A stretch of DNA of 64,000 nucleotides from NCBI GenBank assembly GCA_029972135.1, contig CP124755.1, forward strand, positions 2,851,001 to 2,915,000. Reading direction: 5' to 3'. The notes below the pieces were generated by a model. It did no database searches and had not been told where the DNA came from. It was given only the letters and a program-made list of their open reading frames with translations. Within the stretch, counting starts at the first letter, position 1, and each line of letters opens with the position of its first letter. The position numbers and the translations under genes are program-made. This DNA is from Candidatus Thiocaldithrix dubininis. Its GTDB lineage: Bacteria; Pseudomonadota; Gammaproteobacteria; Thiotrichales; Thiotrichaceae. Below are positions 35,222 through 45,013 of this stretch, in pieces.

Positions 35222-35337
35222 GGTTCTCTACCTAAAAACTTAAGCAGAACTATTAAGCTTTACAGCGCCTGCGATCTTGGACGACATACAGCCTTGTATA
35301 TCTTCATGCCTTGCGGCAGCCCTCATCCTTGAGAACC
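35222..35337 (-). ncRNA. ribosomal protein L10 leader (probable autoregulatory RNA)
   Basis: In the 246-bp gap between rplA and rplJ the minus strand contains GGTTCTC (35331-35337) and its exact complement GAGAACC (35222-35228), enclosing about 100 nt with further internal helices. In other gammaproteobacteria this gap holds the L10 leader, where L10-L12 binds to repress rplJL translation. A further perfect inverted repeat (35158-35172) lies between it and rplJ. Family assignment is by position and the closing helix, not by a covariance search. Confidence 0.72.
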
Positions 35338-35347
35338 AAAAATTTGA

Positions 35348-36043
35348 TTAATAGCTTAAAGAAGCAGTATCAACTGGCAAACCTGTACCCATAGTAGTAG
35401 AAACTGCTACTTTTTTCAGGTAAACGCCTTTAGATGTTGATGGTTTTAATTTAACCAAATCAGCAACTAATGCATTGATATTGCCAACTAGTTTGTCAGT
35501 ATCAAAACCTACATTGCCCACTGAGCAATGAATGATACCGGCTTTATCAGTGCGGTAACGTACCTGACCTGACTTAGCATTTTTAACAGCCTCTGCTACG
35601 TTTGGTGTTACCGTACCCACTTTAGGGTTCGGCATTAAACCGCGAGGACCTAAAATTTGACCTAATTGACCAACTACACGCATAGCGTCTGGACTGGCGA
35701 TCACAACGTCAAAGTCCATTTTGCCTGCTTTAACTTCAGCCGCTAAATCTTCAAAACCTACGATGTCAGCACCGGCCGCTTTAGCAGCTTCGACATTTGC
35801 ACCTTGGGTAAACACTGCAACCCGTACAGTTTTACCGTTACCGTTCGGTAATACAGTAGAACCACGTACAACTTGGTCAGATTTACGCGGGTCAACGCCT
35901 AAATTAATAGCAACGTCAACACTTTCCACGAACTTAGCCGCAGGTAAAGTTTTTAAGGTGTCGATTGCTTCGCTTAAGCCATAAACTTTATTCGCTGGCA
36001 GGGCTGCACGAATGGCTTTTTGACGTTTAGTTAATTTTGCCAT
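35348..36043 (-). CDS. rplA: 50S ribosomal protein L1
   Basis: 231 aa mobile stalk protein at the E site; in E. coli it represses rplK-rplA translation. It starts [20 protein letters not shown] and contains [23 protein letters not shown] 36043 lies one base after the rplK stop; an upstream GTG would overlap rplK and is not preferred. Confidence 0.99.
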   Translation of the reverse strand: MAKLTKRQKAIRAALPANKVYGLSEAIDTLKTLPAAKFVESVDVAINLGVDPRKSDQVVRGSTVLPNGNGKTVRVAVFTQGANVEAAKAAGADIVGFEDLAAEVKAGKMDFDVVIASPDAMRVVGQLGQILGPRGLMPNPKVGTVTPNVAEAVKNAKSGQVRYRTDKAGIIHCSVGNVGFDTDKLVGNINALVADLVKLKPSTSKGVYLKKVAVSTTMGTGLPVDTASLSY

Positions 36044-36044
36044 G

Positions 36045-36476
36045 TTACACACCCTCCACTTCTAAACCCATACTGCGAGCAGTACCCGCAATCGTACGCA
36101 CCGCTGCATCCATAGATGCTGCTGTCAGATCCGGAGTTTTGGTTTTAGCAATTTCTTCTAATTGCGCGCGCGTCACTTTACCAACTTTATTACTGTTTGG
36201 TTTAGCGCTGCCTGATTTAATGCCTACTGCTTTTTTCAGTAAGACAGATGCAGGTGCAGTTTTTAAGACAAAGGTAAAGCTTTTGTCACTGTAAGCGGTA
36301 ATAACAACAGGCGTTGGTAAGCCAACTTCGATGCCTTGTGTTGCTGCATTGAACGCTTTACAGAATTCCATAATATTTAAACCACGTTGACCCAATGCTG
36401 GACCAATCGGTGGACTTGGGTTTGCTTTGCCCGCTGGAACTTGCAGCTTAATATAGCCTATGACTTTCTTTGCCAT
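36045..36476 (-). CDS. rplK: 50S ribosomal protein L11
   Basis: 143 aa GTPase-centre protein, needed for stringent-response sensing and the target of thiopeptides. The N-terminal domain [20 protein letters not shown] has the Pro-rich thiostrepton-contact helix. C-terminal rRNA-binding domain: [15 protein letters not shown]. It follows nusG by 49 bp. Confidence 0.99.
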   Translation of the reverse strand: MAKKVIGYIKLQVPAGKANPSPPIGPALGQRGLNIMEFCKAFNAATQGIEVGLPTPVVITAYSDKSFTFVLKTAPASVLLKKAVGIKSGSAKPNSNKVGKVTRAQLEEIAKTKTPDLTAASMDAAVRTIAGTARSMGLEVEGV

Positions 36477-36525
36477 GATGATTTCCTAAGTGTGGGTAAT
36501 AACGCCGTCAGGCTTCCCTTAATTA

Positions 36526-37059
36526 TCAAGTTTTTTCGACTTGATAAAATTCCAACTCAACTGGCGTTGAGCGACCAAAAATTTGTACAGCGACTAGCAA
36601 ACGGCTTTTTTCGTAGTTCACTTCTTCTACTACCCCATTAAAATCTTTAAAGGGACCGTCTGTTACACGCACAATTTCACCGGCATCAAATAGAATTTTC
36701 GGACGCGGCTTTTCCGCACCTTCTTCTACACGACGCATAATAGTATCAACTTCTTTTTGCGTAATAGGCGCGGGTTTATCTGCTTTACCGCCGATAAAAC
36801 CTAAGACTTTAGGAGTCTCTTTCACCATATGCCAAGTTTCATCATTCATTTCCATTTCGACTAACACATAGCCCGGGAAAAACTTACGCTCACTTTTACG
36901 CTTTTGACCATCGCGCATCTCAACCACTTCTTCAGTTGGCACTAAGACTTGACCAAATGAATCTTGCAAATCAAAACGCACAATGCGCTCTTCTAAAGAA
37001 CGCTTAACTTGATTTTCAAAGCCTGAATAGGCTTGAACTACGTACCACCGTCTAGCCAT
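36526..37059 (-). CDS. nusG: transcription termination/antitermination factor NusG
   Basis: 177 aa. NGN domain ([20 protein letters not shown]) binds RNA polymerase, and the C-terminal KOW domain ([20 protein letters not shown]) binds Rho or S10. Start overlaps the secE stop by one base (TAATG). Both likely partners, rho and rpsJ, are also in this window. Confidence 0.99.
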   Translation of the reverse strand: MARRWYVVQAYSGFENQVKRSLEERIVRFDLQDSFGQVLVPTEEVVEMRDGQKRKSERKFFPGYVLVEMEMNDETWHMVKETPKVLGFIGGKADKPAPITQKEVDTIMRRVEEGAEKPRPKILFDAGEIVRVTDGPFKDFNGVVEEVNYEKSRLLVAVQIFGRSTPVELEFYQVEKT

Positions 37060-37448
37060 TAAGCGCCTCCAAATAGGATTTTAACGCCATAGCCGAGAAT
37101 GGTATCGACTATCCATAAAAAGATTGAAAGTACCAAAACAATAACCATAACAATTAACGTTGTCTGTAAGGTTTCTTGTTTAGTTGGCCAAACCATTTTA
37201 CGAACTTCCATACGTGAATCACGTAGGAAACTAATGAGTTTTTGGCCTTGTCGAGTTGTGGATGCAATTGCGATTGCAGCGCCTGTTGTGACTAATAGAC
37301 CCACTACACGCAACAATACTGAAACTGGCTCACCATTCCAGGTAGCGAAATAATAAAACCCCGCCATACCTGCAATTAACAAAATAACTGATAAGACTAA
37401 CTTGACAGTATCGAGCGAGGAACTTTGCCCTTCAGTGTTTACAGACAT
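37059..37448 (-). CDS. secE: preprotein translocase subunit SecE
   Basis: 129 aa, three hydrophobic segments as in the E. coli form: [38 protein letters not shown] and [20 protein letters not shown]. The conserved amphipathic helix before the last one has [20 protein letters not shown] residues. It follows tRNA-Trp and is translationally coupled to nusG. Confidence 0.98.
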   Translation of the reverse strand: MSVNTEGQSSSLDTVKLVLSVILLIAGMAGFYYFATWNGEPVSVLLRVVGLLVTTGAAIAIASTTRQGQKLISFLRDSRMEVRKMVWPTKQETLQTTLIVMVIVLVLSIFLWIVDTILGYGVKILFGGA

Positions 37449-37535
37449 TATTATTCAACTCATCTGCGGCTTGGATTAAATGATTTTGGATAATTGTTAG
37501 CAGTTCAAAAACTATCCATAACCATCTGTATAAGA

Positions 37536-37611
37536 TGGCAGGCCAAGAGGGAATCGAACCCCCAACCTGCGGTTTTGGAAACCGCTGCTCTACCAATTGA
37601 GCTATTGACCT
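37536..37611 (-). tRNA. tRNA-Trp (anticodon CCA)
   Basis: 76 nt including an encoded 3' CCA. Acceptor AGGTCAA pairs with TTGGCCT, the anticodon loop is TTCCAAA and the T-arm GGGGGTTCGATTCCC. It sits between tuf copy 2 and secE, the usual gammaproteobacterial place. Confidence 0.97.
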
Positions 37612-37619
37612 GTAGAGTG

Positions 37620-37647
37620 AAAAGGAGCAGGAGAACCTACTCCTTTT
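37620..37647 (-). terminator. hairpin between tuf copy 2 and tRNA-Trp
   Basis: 12-base arms with one mismatch (37620-37631 and 37636-37647), loop of four. On the minus strand the stem ends in four T followed by CACTC. A partial terminator or an RNA-processing structure that separates tuf mRNA from tRNA-Trp/secE is likely. Confidence 0.65.
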
Positions 37648-37663
37648 AAATTAATTAATGAGG

Positions 37664-38855
37664 ATTACTCAATAATTTTAGCAACAACACCAGCACCGAC
37701 AGTACGACCACCTTCACGAATAGCGAAGCGTAAACCGTCTTCCATCGCGATAGGATTAATCAGTGTGATGACTAATTTAACGTTATCCCCAGGCATGACC
37801 ATTTCGGTGCCTTCAGGCAGTTCAACCGCACCGGTAACGTCGGTAGTACGGAAGTAGAATTGTGGACGGTAGCCCTTGAAGAATGGGGTATGACGACCAC
37901 CTTCTTCTTTAGACAATACGTAAACTTCTGCTTCAAATTTAGTGTGAGGTTTGATTGAACCCGGTTTACATAAAACTTGACCACGTTCAACGTCATCACG
38001 TTTAGTACCACGTAATAACAGACCTACGTTGTCCCCTGCTTGACCTTGGTCTAACAGTTTACGGAACATTTCAACGCCGGTAACGGTAGTGGTTTGAGTA
38101 GGACGAATACCGACGATTTCAACGGTTTCACCTACTTTAACAATTCCACGCTCGATACGACCAGTTACTACCGTACCACGACCTGAGATAGAGAATACGT
38201 CTTCAACCGGCATTAAGAATGCACCGTCAATCGCACGCTCAGGTTCTGGAATGTAAGTATCTAAAGCTTCAATCAAGCGACCGATAGACGGCTCACCGAT
38301 TTCAGATTGATCACCTTCTAAGGCTGCACGAGCAGAACCTTTGATGATAGGGGTGTCATCACCCGGGAAGTCGTAGCTGGATAACAGCTCACGTAATTCC
38401 ATCTCAACCAGTTCTAATAACTCTTCATCGTCTACGAGGTCACATTTGTTCATGTAAACCACGATGTAAGGTACACCAACTTGGCGAGATAACAGAATGT
38501 GTTCACGCGTTTGTGGCATTGGACCGTCAGCCGCTGAACAAACCAAGATTGCGCCGTCCATTTGTGCTGCACCGGTGATCATGTTTTTAACATAATCCGC
38601 ATGCCCTGGGCAGTCTACGTGGGCGTAGTGGCGGTTGTCTGATTCATATTCTACGTGCGCGGTTGAAATGGTAATACCACGTGCTTTTTCTTCCGGTGCT
38701 GCGTCAATTTGATCGTACGCTTTCGCTTCACCACCGAATTTACGAGATTGCACTACGGTCAACGCTGCGGTCAGCGTGGTTTTGCCGTGGTCAACGTGGC
38801 CAATTGTACCTACGTTTACGTGCGGCTTCGTGCGCTCAAATTTACTTTTTGCCAT
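37664..38855 (-). repeat. tuf direct repeat, copy 2
   Basis: Identical over 1192 bp to 21387-22578, same orientation. Upstream and downstream flanks are unrelated to those of copy 1. Confidence 0.95.
37665..38855 (-). CDS. tuf: elongation factor Tu, copy 2
   Basis: 396 aa, the same protein as copy 1. The reading frame can be extended 45 codons upstream, but that part translates across tRNA-Thr and is spurious; ATG 38855 gives the family start [14 protein letters not shown]. This copy is expressed from the tRNA promoter at 39234-39262, as the tufB type of E. coli, and lies between tRNA-Thr and tRNA-Trp. Confidence 0.99.
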   Translation of the reverse strand: MAKSKFERTKPHVNVGTIGHVDHGKTTLTAALTVVQSRKFGGEAKAYDQIDAAPEEKARGITISTAHVEYESDNRHYAHVDCPGHADYVKNMITGAAQMDGAILVCSAADGPMPQTREHILLSRQVGVPYIVVYMNKCDLVDDEELLELVEMELRELLSSYDFPGDDTPIIKGSARAALEGDQSEIGEPSIGRLIEALDTYIPEPERAIDGAFLMPVEDVFSISGRGTVVTGRIERGIVKVGETVEIVGIRPTQTTTVTGVEMFRKLLDQGQAGDNVGLLLRGTKRDDVERGQVLCKPGSIKPHTKFEAEVYVLSKEEGGRHTPFFKGYRPQFYFRTTDVTGAVELPEGTEMVMPGDNVKLVITLINPIAMEDGLRFAIREGGRTVGAGVVAKIIE

Positions 38856-38887
38856 TCTGGTTAAACCCCTAAAAGGATCAATATTTT

Positions 38888-38963
<76 letters not shown>

Positions 38964-38994
38964 GTAAATTTTTAAACGACTTAGCCACACACAA

Positions 38995-39068
<74 letters not shown>

Positions 39069-39132
39069 CTATTTTTTCATATTGCTAGCTTGAGCAATAT
39101 GAATCCAGCTAAACGTGCAAACCAAATCAAAA

Positions 39133-39217
<85 letters not shown>

Positions 39218-39233
39218 AACGGGAAAGGGCTGC

Positions 39234-39262
39234 ATTTTGCTGTAATGAGAGACCCTTGTCAA
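39234..39262 (-). promoter_or_regulatory. sigma70 promoter of the tRNA-tuf-secE-nusG transcript
   Basis: Minus strand: consensus TTGACA (39257-39262), 17-base spacer, CAAAAT (39234-39239), followed by a GC-rich GCAGCCC discriminator typical of growth-rate-controlled stable RNA promoters. About 10 bases remain between the predicted start and tRNA-Tyr. Confidence 0.85.
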
Positions 39263-39327
39263 TCTAAATTATGATTTATTTTATAAAATATTTAATTTTA
39301 TTTGCATGTAAACATAAGCTAATAAAA

Positions 39328-42300
39328 TTAGCGCCCTAAAGGTCCACGATCCGTATCAATTTTATAAATAAGATCAATGCTTTGATAAAGTCCCGTTTGC
39401 GCTTCTAATTTTAGATGACGATTGATTTGATAGGTCAGCACTAAACGCTGCATGGAATCAAATAAGCCCACAATATATTTCACATACAATTTAGGACCTA
39501 AACGTTTGCCTAATGCTAATTCGCTTTGTTGATAATCACCATTTTTCGCATTTAGCCCAACACTATCTAAGCCCAGTTTATTACCGATTTGCTGGGCTAA
39601 GCTATCGCCCCCTAAAACCCCAAGCCCCGTTATCGCTTGTAATACCAAGTTAGACTCACCACCGGTTAAGGCGGATAAAGGTCGCCCGGTTAATAAGTAA
39701 CTTAAAATATCGGTTTGCGACATAGTTGGATTGGAGAACAGCGTGGATTCGGGCTTTTGTAGCGTACCACTTAACTCAATACCAACAGTGGCTTCTTCCT
39801 CAACTTCGCGTACAGCACGTACATCTAAACCCGGATTATCCATCGGTCCATTAAACAATAAACGCCCGCGTTCAATGGTCAGGTTTTGTCCGTAAGCCTT
39901 ATAAACCCCATCGACCACGTTTAATACACCCTGCGCAATAATCACTTGTCGCGTATTGAGAATTTGCAAACGCCCATTCAGCTTGGCATCGACTCCGAAG
40001 CCTGAAAATTTAACGTTATTACCAACCGTTACGGTTACGTTAGGTTGAGTGATTATTGAATCATCAACCACTTGTTTAGGGCTGGCTTTTTGCGCAGGTG
40101 CTCGACGCCCAACGATTACCACATCATCAGATAGTTTATTAGCGGTAGGGGGTAATTCATTCAAGGTAATAATAGCTTCGGGAATATCCACATTACCCGT
40201 TATATTGACATGCTTTGGTGTGGCGGCAATCGCTAGATTAGGCGATACCCAAATTTGCGCCTCATAGGTATCCATAAGTTTTAGATTATTACCTTGCAAA
40301 TTGACATCTGCTTGCCAATTGGCTAGATCAGCCAAACTAATCGTACCCGTCGCCGTTAAATTGCCATTGCCAGCACGCAGTGAACCGTTTAACGTGGCGC
40401 GATCTGCACCCACTGCTTGTAGCGTTAATTGCATATTGGTAAGTGTGGCACCTGTTTCTGGCAAATACACGCTACCATTAGTAAAACGCAACATTCCCGT
40501 AATGGCTGGGTACGGTAATGCGCCGCTAATCGTGAAATCGCTATTTAACTGCCCTTTTAATTGATCAATTTGCGGCGAGAATTTTGCCATCCAACCTATA
40601 TCTGGCATATCAGTGGTAACACGCATATTTAAGCGATGTCGCCCATCCTGCGGCGATAACGTTACCTGCCCATCTGCGCGTATCTGCCCATAGGAACGTA
40701 ACTCTAGTTGTGCTTGAATATCTAAATTACGGTCATTCAACTGTAAATGAGCTGAGGCGTTGTTGTAATTTAAGGTTTCTGTTTTGCCTTTAGCATCTTT
40801 AAACGTGATAGAACTATCTGGTAACCGGATCTGCACTTGAGCAACCGGCTTGCCGCCCCGTTGGGCAAACTGATAATCCGCATTAACTATACCGGGCAAT
40901 TGTAGATCTTTAGGCAACCACGGTTTTGCCATCACCAAAGGCACACGCTGTAGACTGCCGTCAATACTCAATCCTGCTGTTTTTGACCAAGTGGGTTGAG
41001 CACATAGTTCGGCATGTTCTGCATTTACTAAACAAATCTGAGAACTGCTAAAACTCTGCGCCGACGCTTTGAGTTGAATAGTTTGTGTGGCTTGCCAATT
41101 CCCTGCACGCGTATCTCGTAAACTTAAATCTTGAATTACGCCCTGCCATTGATTATTTCGCCAGCCGCCATCTGCACTAAAAGCTAGCTTACCTTCACTG
41201 TGAGTAATGGCCGCCGTTAATTGATGATTTTCAATGCTGCCATTGCCTTTCAATTTTACGGCGTCCAGCAGATTAGTACCGGATTTCACCTTGGCTAATT
41301 CAGCATCTAAATTATAGCGATCTGCACCCGCTTGGCTTAACTGCGCCTCAATCTTCGCAATACTTAAATCCGCCATTTGGAAATTGCTTGCTGTACCGTC
41401 AATTAAATAACGCCCTCCAACATTACTTACGTTGGCATCCACTGCACCCAATCGATATTCTTTAAAGCGTAAGCGACTGCCTTTCACATCTGCTTGTACT
41501 TCGGGCTTAGCTAATGTGCCTTTAAAAGTTCCTTGCCCTTGCAAACTGCCTTCTAAACCTTTCCAGGCTTTTGCTAGATTTTTAGCATCCACTTTAAAGG
41601 CAACATCAAACGGCTCCATCACTTGCCCGTTAACATCTAAGCGATTATTAGCAGATTGCAGTACTAAATCCTGCGCAGACAACTTTTGATTTAACCAGTT
41701 TAAACGCCCTTTAGCGGTAATATCATAACCTTCTACACTGGCAGCCAGATTATTAATATCTACCTGCAGACGTGAGGCATCTGCCAAACCTTGTAATGTA
41801 CCTGAACCTTTGGCTTTGCCTTTGATTTTGGGATAAAGCTGGTTTAAATTCGGCGCATCAATTTGCCAATCAACTTTTAACTCTTCACCCGCTTGCCCTT
41901 TAGCCAATAAACGATTCTGTCCAATTAAAGCATCTAAATCTTCAAATACCAGCGCCTTGCCATTCCATTGCCCTTTACCTTTCGCATCCACTGCATAATC
42001 GCGGACTTGCCCTTTAAATTTGGCAACATTTAACTTAATAAGCTTGTTTTGCTCAGACCACTGCCCAGTAGAGGTAACATCTACATCCACATCAGCGGGA
42101 TAATCTTTTACAAACAATTGTGGTTTTATCGCCTGCCCCACAATATGCACAGTGTCCCACTTCAATCCCTGCTGCCAATCCACCTTGCCGCTGGCTTGTG
42201 CATTACCTGCTGCACCTTTCAAATTTAAGTTTTGCACCACAATAGTGTCAAAAGTACCGCTGGCTTTTAGTGCATATTGATACCGAGGGTATTGCGCGTA

Positions 42301-43131
42301 TTGCCAATCACCCGTTAACTCCGTCTTATAGTTGCGTAGAAAACCGCTCAAAACGCCTTGTACCGTGCCATTTCCCCATTGCGCATGCTTGGCACTGGCT
42401 TTAAGCGCCAGATTTAAGGCATTGGGTTCAGTTGTACCAAACTCACCTTTAGTTTCAATATCGACTGTGCCGTAAGTATCGTAATATTGCCCCAGCAACT
42501 TATCAGTTTTGAAAACATGGTCAATTAAATGACCGTTTTGCACGCTTAAGTTACGAAAATTCAATGATCTATCGCTTAAGGGAATAGTCAAATCGCCAAT
42601 CGTGCCATTAACATTTTCAACCTGAAATTCACCTACAGGTAACTTGCCCGTTACTTGCAAATTTTTTAGCACAATAGGTTGCGTCGCATTGGCTTGCCAA
42701 ATTTCCAGCTCTTTAATATTCGATTGATCTACTAACAAATTCAAAGGCAGGGTTGCCGGTTTATCATCCACCGCAACATCACCGGCGGGTGGATCTTGTA
42801 AACGAATAATTAACTTATCTGTTTCTAAGGAATGAATTTGTACTGTTAGCGGCCAATGGGTTTCCACATTGTTTTTAATTTTGACGCCTTGCGCTTCAAC
42901 AGACACCGTATCGTTATGCCAACGTAAGCGCGCTGTTGAAATGCCATCTAACAGTGCGCCGTTCGTTTCCTCAATTTCTAAGCCCGGTACAAAATGCTGA
43001 ATATTTTTGGCAATAAATTTTGTGCCTGCGGATGACATAACAAAAAATGCCAACAATACCGCTATAAATAAAACAGCAAACAGTAAAACCGAGAGCGGAC
43101 GAACTAACAGCGACTGTACGGGGCTTTTCAC
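39328..43131 (-). CDS. tamB: translocation and assembly module protein TamB
   Basis: Large periplasm-spanning protein anchored in the inner membrane that works with TamA in outer-membrane protein insertion and lipid transport. 1267 aa. One N-terminal membrane helix (VLLFAVLFIAVLLAFFVM), then a long series of beta-rich repeats of the AsmA/TamB lipid-groove type, and the conserved C-terminal TamB domain (DVRAVREVEEEATVGIELSG, TQTDILSYLLTGRP-like, KNGDYQQSELALGKRLGPK). The start overlaps the tamA stop by four bases (ATGA), so they are co-translated. Length is normal for the family. Confidence 0.96.
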   Translation of the reverse strand: MKSPVQSLLVRPLSVLLFAVLFIAVLLAFFVMSSAGTKFIAKNIQHFVPGLEIEETNGALLDGISTARLRWHNDTVSVEAQGVKIKNNVETHWPLTVQIHSLETDKLIIRLQDPPAGDVAVDDKPATLPLNLLVDQSNIKELEIWQANATQPIVLKNLQVTGKLPVGEFQVENVNGTIGDLTIPLSDRSLNFRNLSVQNGHLIDHVFKTDKLLGQYYDTYGTVDIETKGEFGTTEPNALNLALKASAKHAQWGNGTVQGVLSGFLRNYKTELTGDWQYAQYPRYQYALKASGTFDTIVVQNLNLKGAAGNAQASGKVDWQQGLKWDTVHIVGQAIKPQLFVKDYPADVDVDVTSTGQWSEQNKLIKLNVAKFKGQVRDYAVDAKGKGQWNGKALVFEDLDALIGQNRLLAKGQAGEELKVDWQIDAPNLNQLYPKIKGKAKGSGTLQGLADASRLQVDINNLAASVEGYDITAKGRLNWLNQKLSAQDLVLQSANNRLDVNGQVMEPFDVAFKVDAKNLAKAWKGLEGSLQGQGTFKGTLAKPEVQADVKGSRLRFKEYRLGAVDANVSNVGGRYLIDGTASNFQMADLSIAKIEAQLSQAGADRYNLDAELAKVKSGTNLLDAVKLKGNGSIENHQLTAAITHSEGKLAFSADGGWRNNQWQGVIQDLSLRDTRAGNWQATQTIQLKASAQSFSSSQICLVNAEHAELCAQPTWSKTAGLSIDGSLQRVPLVMAKPWLPKDLQLPGIVNADYQFAQRGGKPVAQVQIRLPDSSITFKDAKGKTETLNYNNASAHLQLNDRNLDIQAQLELRSYGQIRADGQVTLSPQDGRHRLNMRVTTDMPDIGWMAKFSPQIDQLKGQLNSDFTISGALPYPAITGMLRFTNGSVYLPETGATLTNMQLTLQAVGADRATLNGSLRAGNGNLTATGTISLADLANWQADVNLQGNNLKLMDTYEAQIWVSPNLAIAATPKHVNITGNVDIPEAIITLNELPPTANKLSDDVVIVGRRAPAQKASPKQVVDDSIITQPNVTVTVGNNVKFSGFGVDAKLNGRLQILNTRQVIIAQGVLNVVDGVYKAYGQNLTIERGRLLFNGPMDNPGLDVRAVREVEEEATVGIELSGTLQKPESTLFSNPTMSQTDILSYLLTGRPLSALTGGESNLVLQAITGLGVLGGDSLAQQIGNKLGLDSVGLNAKNGDYQQSELALGKRLGPKLYVKYIVGLFDSMQRLVLTYQINRHLKLEAQTGLYQSIDLIYKIDTDRGPLGR

Positions 43132-44993
43132 AAATCAGGCCCTAAACTAAAGTAAAAATGCACATCTTTTAAGTCATCAGTCGGCGAGGCAATATCAGCC
43201 CGAATTGGACCAATAGGTGATTTATAACGTACACCCGCCCCAATCCCTGTATGTAATTTAGGTTTAGTATCAAATGCATCACCCGCATCAATAAATGCAG
43301 CAGCAGACCATTTATCTTTTATAGGACGCTCGTATTCTACACTGGTAGTTAATACGTGTTTGCCGCCAATAACTGCGCCAGATGCTGATGTATCCCCCAA
43401 CGAATCGGTATCAAACCCACGTACTGAATTCTGACCACCCGCAAAATAACGTAACGATACTGGAATACCATTTAAATCATTAGTAAAGGAAGCACCTGCT
43501 TTACCCTGTAAAAGCAATTTATCTTTATTCTCAAAAGTATGCAGTTTTTTAGCCGTTACTTCTGCTTGTAATAAACTTTGGCTACTTAAAACATTTTTGA
43601 CCGAACCTTGTAATTGAGCTTCTAAGCGCCAATCTTTGGTTGGATATAAATCATCATCTTTTTTAGTTTTCTTAACACGAATGCCTGCCAAGGTTAAATA
43701 AGTATTGTCTTTGACATTATCAACCGTGATCGACTCATTGACGTACTTAACATACATTTTTTGCTGCCAATCCGAATCAGTCCTGCGATTATAATTAATG
43801 GCGGTGTTAATACCGTTTACCTTAACCCCATTGGAATCCATTTTTTCTAGCGATAAAGTACCATCCACATATTCATGTTCTGGATTATGTAACGGCACAC
43901 GATACACAAAGTCCACCGCTGATTTGTTTTGTCCTAAACGTAGGCGGCTAACAAACTTATGCCCTTTTTTATTGACCCAGCGTATATCCATACGCATGGT
44001 CGTGCGGAAACCATTATCGGAGGCAAAGCTTAGTGCTGATTCGTTTTGTTCTGTGACAATTGCAGGACCACAATCTGTTCCAGATGCGCTATTACCATCC
44101 GTGGCATCCCGTCCATTCGCACCATAACCCAATGCCCAAACATAGCGATAACGTTTACACCGAGCTGTATCAATGGTTACAGGTACAACGCCATCCTTGG
44201 CATCTTTGAGTTGTGGTAAAACATCGACATTGCGGTAATAACCACTTTTATCTAATAAACCGCGTTGTTTACGAATTGCATCCACATCGTAATAATCGCC
44301 TTGCTTTACCCGAATAAAGCGCTTTAGATGCTTATCGTCTAATACGGTTTGTGCAACGCTGACCGTACCCACCTTATAACGCCGACCTGTATTAAAATTT
44401 AAGGTGATCCACGCTTGGCGTAAATCTGGGTCAATTTTAACTTCTTTCGTTAAATATTCAGCTTCAAAAAAACCTAAATTACTGGCAGTACGCCCTAAGT
44501 TGGTTTTGTAATCTTCGTATTTTTGTTGGATTAATACCTCGCCCGGTTGATAAGGCGGCTTCGCTAATAGTTCTCGAAACTCTTTTAAATTACGCCCCTC
44601 ACCGTCGACTTGCACCGCCACAGTACTCACCATAATAGGTAAACCCGGCTGTACACCAATATCTAATACCCAGCAATTATTTTGCACACTCGGCGTTACT
44701 GTAAAACGTGCATCATAATAACCCATTGCTTCCGCACCTTGTTGCAATTTGGGTTCAGCCGCTTCAACTAAACGCTGCATACGGGCTTGACTAGCATTAC
44801 ATTGTAAGCCGCGCATCGGCGGCATAAAGGCTTTTAGATTTTCTTGTAGCGCTGCATCGCCCCCGTGAAAGTTCACTTTAATAGGCGATTCTTTTTTGGC
44901 CGCTTCCGCTTTGGAATTCTGCTGAAAAAAAGCAGCCATAGCAGACTGCCCTAATCCCAAAATCACAATTCCAACGATCCAGTTATGCTTCAT
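43128..44993 (-). CDS. tamA: translocation and assembly module outer-membrane protein TamA
   Basis: BamA-family outer-membrane barrel. 621 aa: signal peptide MKHNWIVGIVILGLGQSAMA, three POTRA-like modules (about 35-285; e.g. VSTVAVQVDGEGRNLKEFRE and RRYKVGTVSVAQTVLDDKHL), then a 16-strand barrel with the family motif RYFAGGQNSVRGFDTDSLGD and the end GAGVRYKSPIGPIRADIA. Paired with tamB. dacB lies 20 bp upstream. Confidence 0.95.
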   Translation of the reverse strand: MKHNWIVGIVILGLGQSAMAAFFQQNSKAEAAKKESPIKVNFHGGDAALQENLKAFMPPMRGLQCNASQARMQRLVEAAEPKLQQGAEAMGYYDARFTVTPSVQNNCWVLDIGVQPGLPIMVSTVAVQVDGEGRNLKEFRELLAKPPYQPGEVLIQQKYEDYKTNLGRTASNLGFFEAEYLTKEVKIDPDLRQAWITLNFNTGRRYKVGTVSVAQTVLDDKHLKRFIRVKQGDYYDVDAIRKQRGLLDKSGYYRNVDVLPQLKDAKDGVVPVTIDTARCKRYRYVWALGYGANGRDATDGNSASGTDCGPAIVTEQNESALSFASDNGFRTTMRMDIRWVNKKGHKFVSRLRLGQNKSAVDFVYRVPLHNPEHEYVDGTLSLEKMDSNGVKVNGINTAINYNRRTDSDWQQKMYVKYVNESITVDNVKDNTYLTLAGIRVKKTKKDDDLYPTKDWRLEAQLQGSVKNVLSSQSLLQAEVTAKKLHTFENKDKLLLQGKAGASFTNDLNGIPVSLRYFAGGQNSVRGFDTDSLGDTSASGAVIGGKHVLTTSVEYERPIKDKWSAAAFIDAGDAFDTKPKLHTGIGAGVRYKSPIGPIRADIASPTDDLKDVHFYFSLGPDL

Positions 44994-45013
44994 GCGGCCT
45001 CCACGCCTTTATA

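Noticed and set aside
36477..36525. L1-binding leader before rplK
   Set aside because: The gap is only 49 bp and I could not identify the expected L1 motif with confidence.
39263..39327. Terminator after tamB
   Set aside because: The gap is AT-rich and has only weak A/T inverted repeats, not enough to call a terminator.
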